From the NCBI GenBank assembly GCA_013396525.1, contig VWYX01000631.1:248001-312000 (forward strand): a stretch of DNA of 64,000 nt, written 5' to 3'. Below the pieces are notes generated by a model. It was not told the DNA's origin. It saw nothing but the letters and a program-made list of their open reading frames with translations, and made no database searches. A program made the translations under genes and the position numbers. The stretch is from Chaetorhynchus papuensis. Taxonomy: Eukaryota > Chordata > Aves > Passeriformes > Rhipiduridae. Shown here one piece after another: positions 60,785-64,000 of the stretch (within the stretch, counting starts at the first letter, position 1; each line of letters opens with the position of its first letter).

Positions 60785-63700
60785 ATCTCATCAGGTTTTG
60801 AAAATTACTTTGTTTAAGCAATCAGACAAACCAAGCTCTAGTTTTGTAGAGGAAATACTGAAGATACTCTCTGGGGGCTGAACTGAAGTGGTAGAAAAGC
60901 TTGATTTTTCTCTCTGGAACTGGACTAGTTCTGGGAATGCAGCTACCCAGTAGTGTGTGCTGTCATTCCCTTCCCTACTGGGGAGTAAGTTGTGTTTCAC
61001 TTCAGTGAGCACTGTGATGATAACTTATTTTTGACCAAACATCTTCATTTCTCTCCCATTAGAAAAACACTTAAAACTCTCAGTTTTTAGTTTCACCTTT
61101 CCCAAGGAGAAAGGAAAGCTCCATATTTAAACATACAGGGAACAAATGGGGATTTAGCTATCCTAATATTTTCATTTAAATTTCCATTTTATATGGAAAG
61201 GTTTTTTTATGGCTCATTAGAATTTCTTGGAGCCTGCTGGTACTTCAGATTTTACATCTGTTAATCTGGATTCCAGGGGAGTGTGGGAGCTGAACCTGGG
61301 CACCACGGGTTTTCCTGGCACCGGCTGTGCCAGTGCCTCATGTGCTTGCAGGGGATGCAGAAAGGACAGTGGCTATTCCATCAGTCCCACATCAGGAAAT
61401 GAAAAGATCACCCTTGATAAGGGCACTTTTTATGTCTTTGTTGCTGTGACTGGGGGGGACAAAAGTAACACTGAGATCTTTGTGAATCTGCCATGGACTG
61501 GTTTCATTGTACTCTGAATCATCCAGCTCCTCCCAGGAGAATCAGTCCTCTGCTCAATGCTCCAGTCTTCTGCCATCCCAGCAGCCTCCAGACTTCCCAG
61601 GTGACTTCCCAACAGAGTCATCCAGGAGCCTGTTCCCACCACCTGCTCACTGCTGAATGGCCAAGGAACTGTCCTCACCCCTGCAGCATCCATTGGTTTT
61701 GACTCCCACAGTGGAGTTGCCAGATTGCTGCTGAGGTAAAAACCCCACAAGTATTTTCTGTTGGTTCTTCTGACTGACTTGGAGGGGACAAAATGAATTG
61801 GTCCAGCTTTGACTGATGTGAGATGCTGTCCAAAACTACTCTAGAAAAATGGGTATTTTATGACTTTATTTGGAGAAATTGTTTGTGGGGAATTTGGAAG
61901 CCAAAATAACTTTTACTTACATAAGGTACTTGATAAAACAGCTTTGCACTACAGTCTTGAGAAATGGGCAATGGCTTGAACATTAAAATATTTGAATTCT
62001 ATGCTGCAGTTAACCTTTCCAGTAAATCTTTACTGCAGTTAACTGAAGGGAGAAAGTCCCAGCTGGGTCATCTTCCCCTGCAGAGGTTTTCGTGTGCTGA
62101 CAGGAGACTGTTGGTGTTGTGTCTCTGATGCTGCAGCAGGACACAGGTCCAGACTGGAATGCTGTGCAGAGTCTCCCTTTCTAGCAAATAACGGACATCA
62201 GGACAAACATGTTGTGGTTTTCCTCTGAAGGCTTCCTGGGTTTTGCCAGTAGTGCTTTCTAAGCCACAAACTGTGTCTCTGTTCAATAACCCTCTGTGGG
62301 GATTTTCGTCTGGAATTTGTGATTGACCTTCTTGAACCACGGTGAAAAGTTTCCTTTGCAGAGGCTGGTTCAGCTGAGCTGCAGGTGTGACGCCATTCCC
62401 TGTTTGTAGTTCCTGCCAAAGGAACAAGGCAGAAGCAGGAGATGTGGGAGGGGATGTTCCCACTACCCTGTCTCTGTTGGGTTTTTTGACATCGACTGTG
62501 GCAGTGAGGTTTGTGTGGCTGCTCGGGCAAGTTCTTTGCTGTTCAGTCAGATGCCGTTCCTTGGCTCCAGGGTTAAAGGTCAGACAGCTGATGCCTCGTT
62601 AAGCAGCCAGAGGAAACCTCATCCAGAGAGAGTCATTAAAATGAGGAGCCAATTACTTGGAGGGAGGCTCTGTGAGTTGGTGTCAGGTGTGCTGGGGAGA
62701 CCTTGGCATTACATTTCATGTTTTCCTTAGTTTTGCTTCCCTTGTGCTGATCCTGGCACCTTCCACCTCACCCCAGCTCAGCAACTGGCCAGCATGGGAA
62801 GTGGTGGGTCCTGCTGCAGCCTCCAGTTCCAGTTGGACTCCTGAGCTCCGTGGAGCTTCCCAAGGTGTGTTGGCTGGATTGCAGCAGGAATTCAGTGATC
62901 CCAGAGGGGCCTAGGGATGTGACAGGCACATTTGGAAGAATCCATAAAGGGTGTGCAACTTCACAGCAGGGGAGGGAAGAGGAACTTTTAGCCTGAGGGG
63001 TAAATAATGACCAGTAAAGTAAATCACCAATATCCTGTGAGTGTGGCAAAGAAGCAGGTAAGTGGAAAGAGAAATACCAGGGTGGGAAGGGTTTTGAAGA
63101 ATACAGACACTATGGAACGGGGAGAGGGGAACAGTGGTGCAACACTATTGTTGCCTGCAGAAACATTTGCAACTTCCCAACATGAAAACCCTTTGAGTTC
63201 ATGAAGGTTAAGTTCAGCTGCACATATTAAAATGTTCAGCTATCATGCAGCACTTTCTGTCTCAGGCTCCAGGATAAATACCTGTTTTTAGCACAGATGA
63301 TGCAAACTTTAAATAAATGCAAGCAGACGTGTCCCCAGTTCTGTGCTGCGAGCACAGTGAAATGCCAAGGTTAAAGCAGTTTGCATTTGAATTGTTTCTG
63401 ACACTGATATGTGACAAATGCCTCGTGGTGTAATTTTGTGTAAATTGATATTAATTTGCAGTCTGCAGCTGGAAAACTGAATTATACTCTTGTGATATTA
63501 TACTCTTAAATTTTCCCTGTCAAACAATTACTGTAAACCTGTTGCAAACTCTGCATATTTTTTAAAATTTAAAACAAGGAGAAATCAAGAAATGTTAACC
63601 AAGTCTGTTACACCTTGGATGAGGGTCATCTCTTGTATAAGATGATTTTATTTCTAGCTGGTGAGTGCACCTGACTCCTTAACATTTTAAGAGTAATGAG

Positions 63701-64000
63701 AGCTCTCTGTGTTCTGGAGCTGGAATTACCTGAAAATCAGGAGCCGTTTGCCCAAGGATCTCTGGCAGCTGGGTCCCTGTAACTGGCCTCAGTATCCAGG
63801 ATTTTAATGGAAATAACTGCAGTCTCACCTGTGTTAGGTGTCACCCTAATGTCCAGGCTGGGACCTGCTTTTAGAAATCATCTAAATCAAGATTTTGCTT
63901 GTTGGGTGTCGGCAAACTCAAACTCTTTCTGCTTTCAGTCTCCTGGATATTTTGGATAATGGAGGGGAATGTACATTCCTGTTATTGCAGGTTTAACTAC

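Larger units (their letters stand above)
57741..64000. other. Downstream intergenic region, no gene established
   Basis: About 6 kb with GC-richer patches at about 60230-60620, 61230-61700 and 62040-62930. These patches carry overlapping open frames on both strands. Isolated donor-like sites occur (GTGAGT after 60535, GTAAGT at about 63058). No HAO1 exon was seen, although HAO1 is the expected next gene by human synteny. An AATAAA at about 63312 is without context. Confidence 0.55.

Noticed and set aside
60151..61517. Open frames at 60151-60672 and 61227-61517 with a faint resemblance to a TNF-ligand fold
   Set aside because: The resemblance rests on a few residues. The donor after 60535 is out of phase with the acceptors before the second frame, and no transmembrane or cytoplasmic exon was found.
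63007..63204. Short ATG frame running into a GTAAGT donor at about 63058, considered as a first exon of HAO1
   Set aside because: The residues do not match the HAO1 N terminus as I know it, and no CpG island or promoter accompanies it.
1..64000. tRNA, rRNA, CRISPR array, bacterial operon or intact mobile element
   Set aside because: None is visible. Spliced structure, CR1 repeats and a CpG-island promoter indicate vertebrate nuclear DNA.

Overview
The window looks like nuclear DNA of a bird. It is AT-rich and gene-poor, it carries several 5'-truncated CR1 LINE fragments (the dominant avian interspersed repeat), and it has one CpG-island promoter driving a compact intron-containing vertebrate gene. 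I can read only one gene with confidence: TMX4, the ER membrane thioredoxin-related protein, on the + strand from 38642 to 56660. I assembled it as eight exons with consistent splice phases. They encode a 324-residue protein with a signal peptide, a thioredoxin fold with a C-P-A-C active site, one membrane span, a long acidic cytosolic tail and an RQR motif near the C terminus.

Layout. Positions 1-38260 (about 38 kb) are intergenic. They hold CR1 scraps, homopolymers, a striking 90-bp near-perfect palindrome (2759-2848), a possible decayed pseudogene at the left edge, and a few splice-like blocks that could belong to unannotated non-coding or lineage-specific transcripts. A longer CR1 ends at 38261, about 100 bp before the CpG island (about 38370-39140) that contains TMX4 exon 1. 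Intron 1 (8.8 kb) holds a second CR1 fragment lying between 28-bp direct repeats. The remaining exons lie between 47651 and 56660. The 3' UTR and about 6 kb of downstream sequence follow, with candidate polyadenylation signals at 57718 and 58990-59007. No second gene could be established up to 64000.

Context. In human the TMX4 neighbours are PLCB1 (head-to-head) and HAO1 (downstream, same strand). If synteny holds, PLCB1 lies to the left and HAO1 to the right of this window. I found no exon of either here; this is inference from remembered gene order. I found no prokaryotic system, CRISPR array, rRNA, convincing tRNA or intact mobile element.
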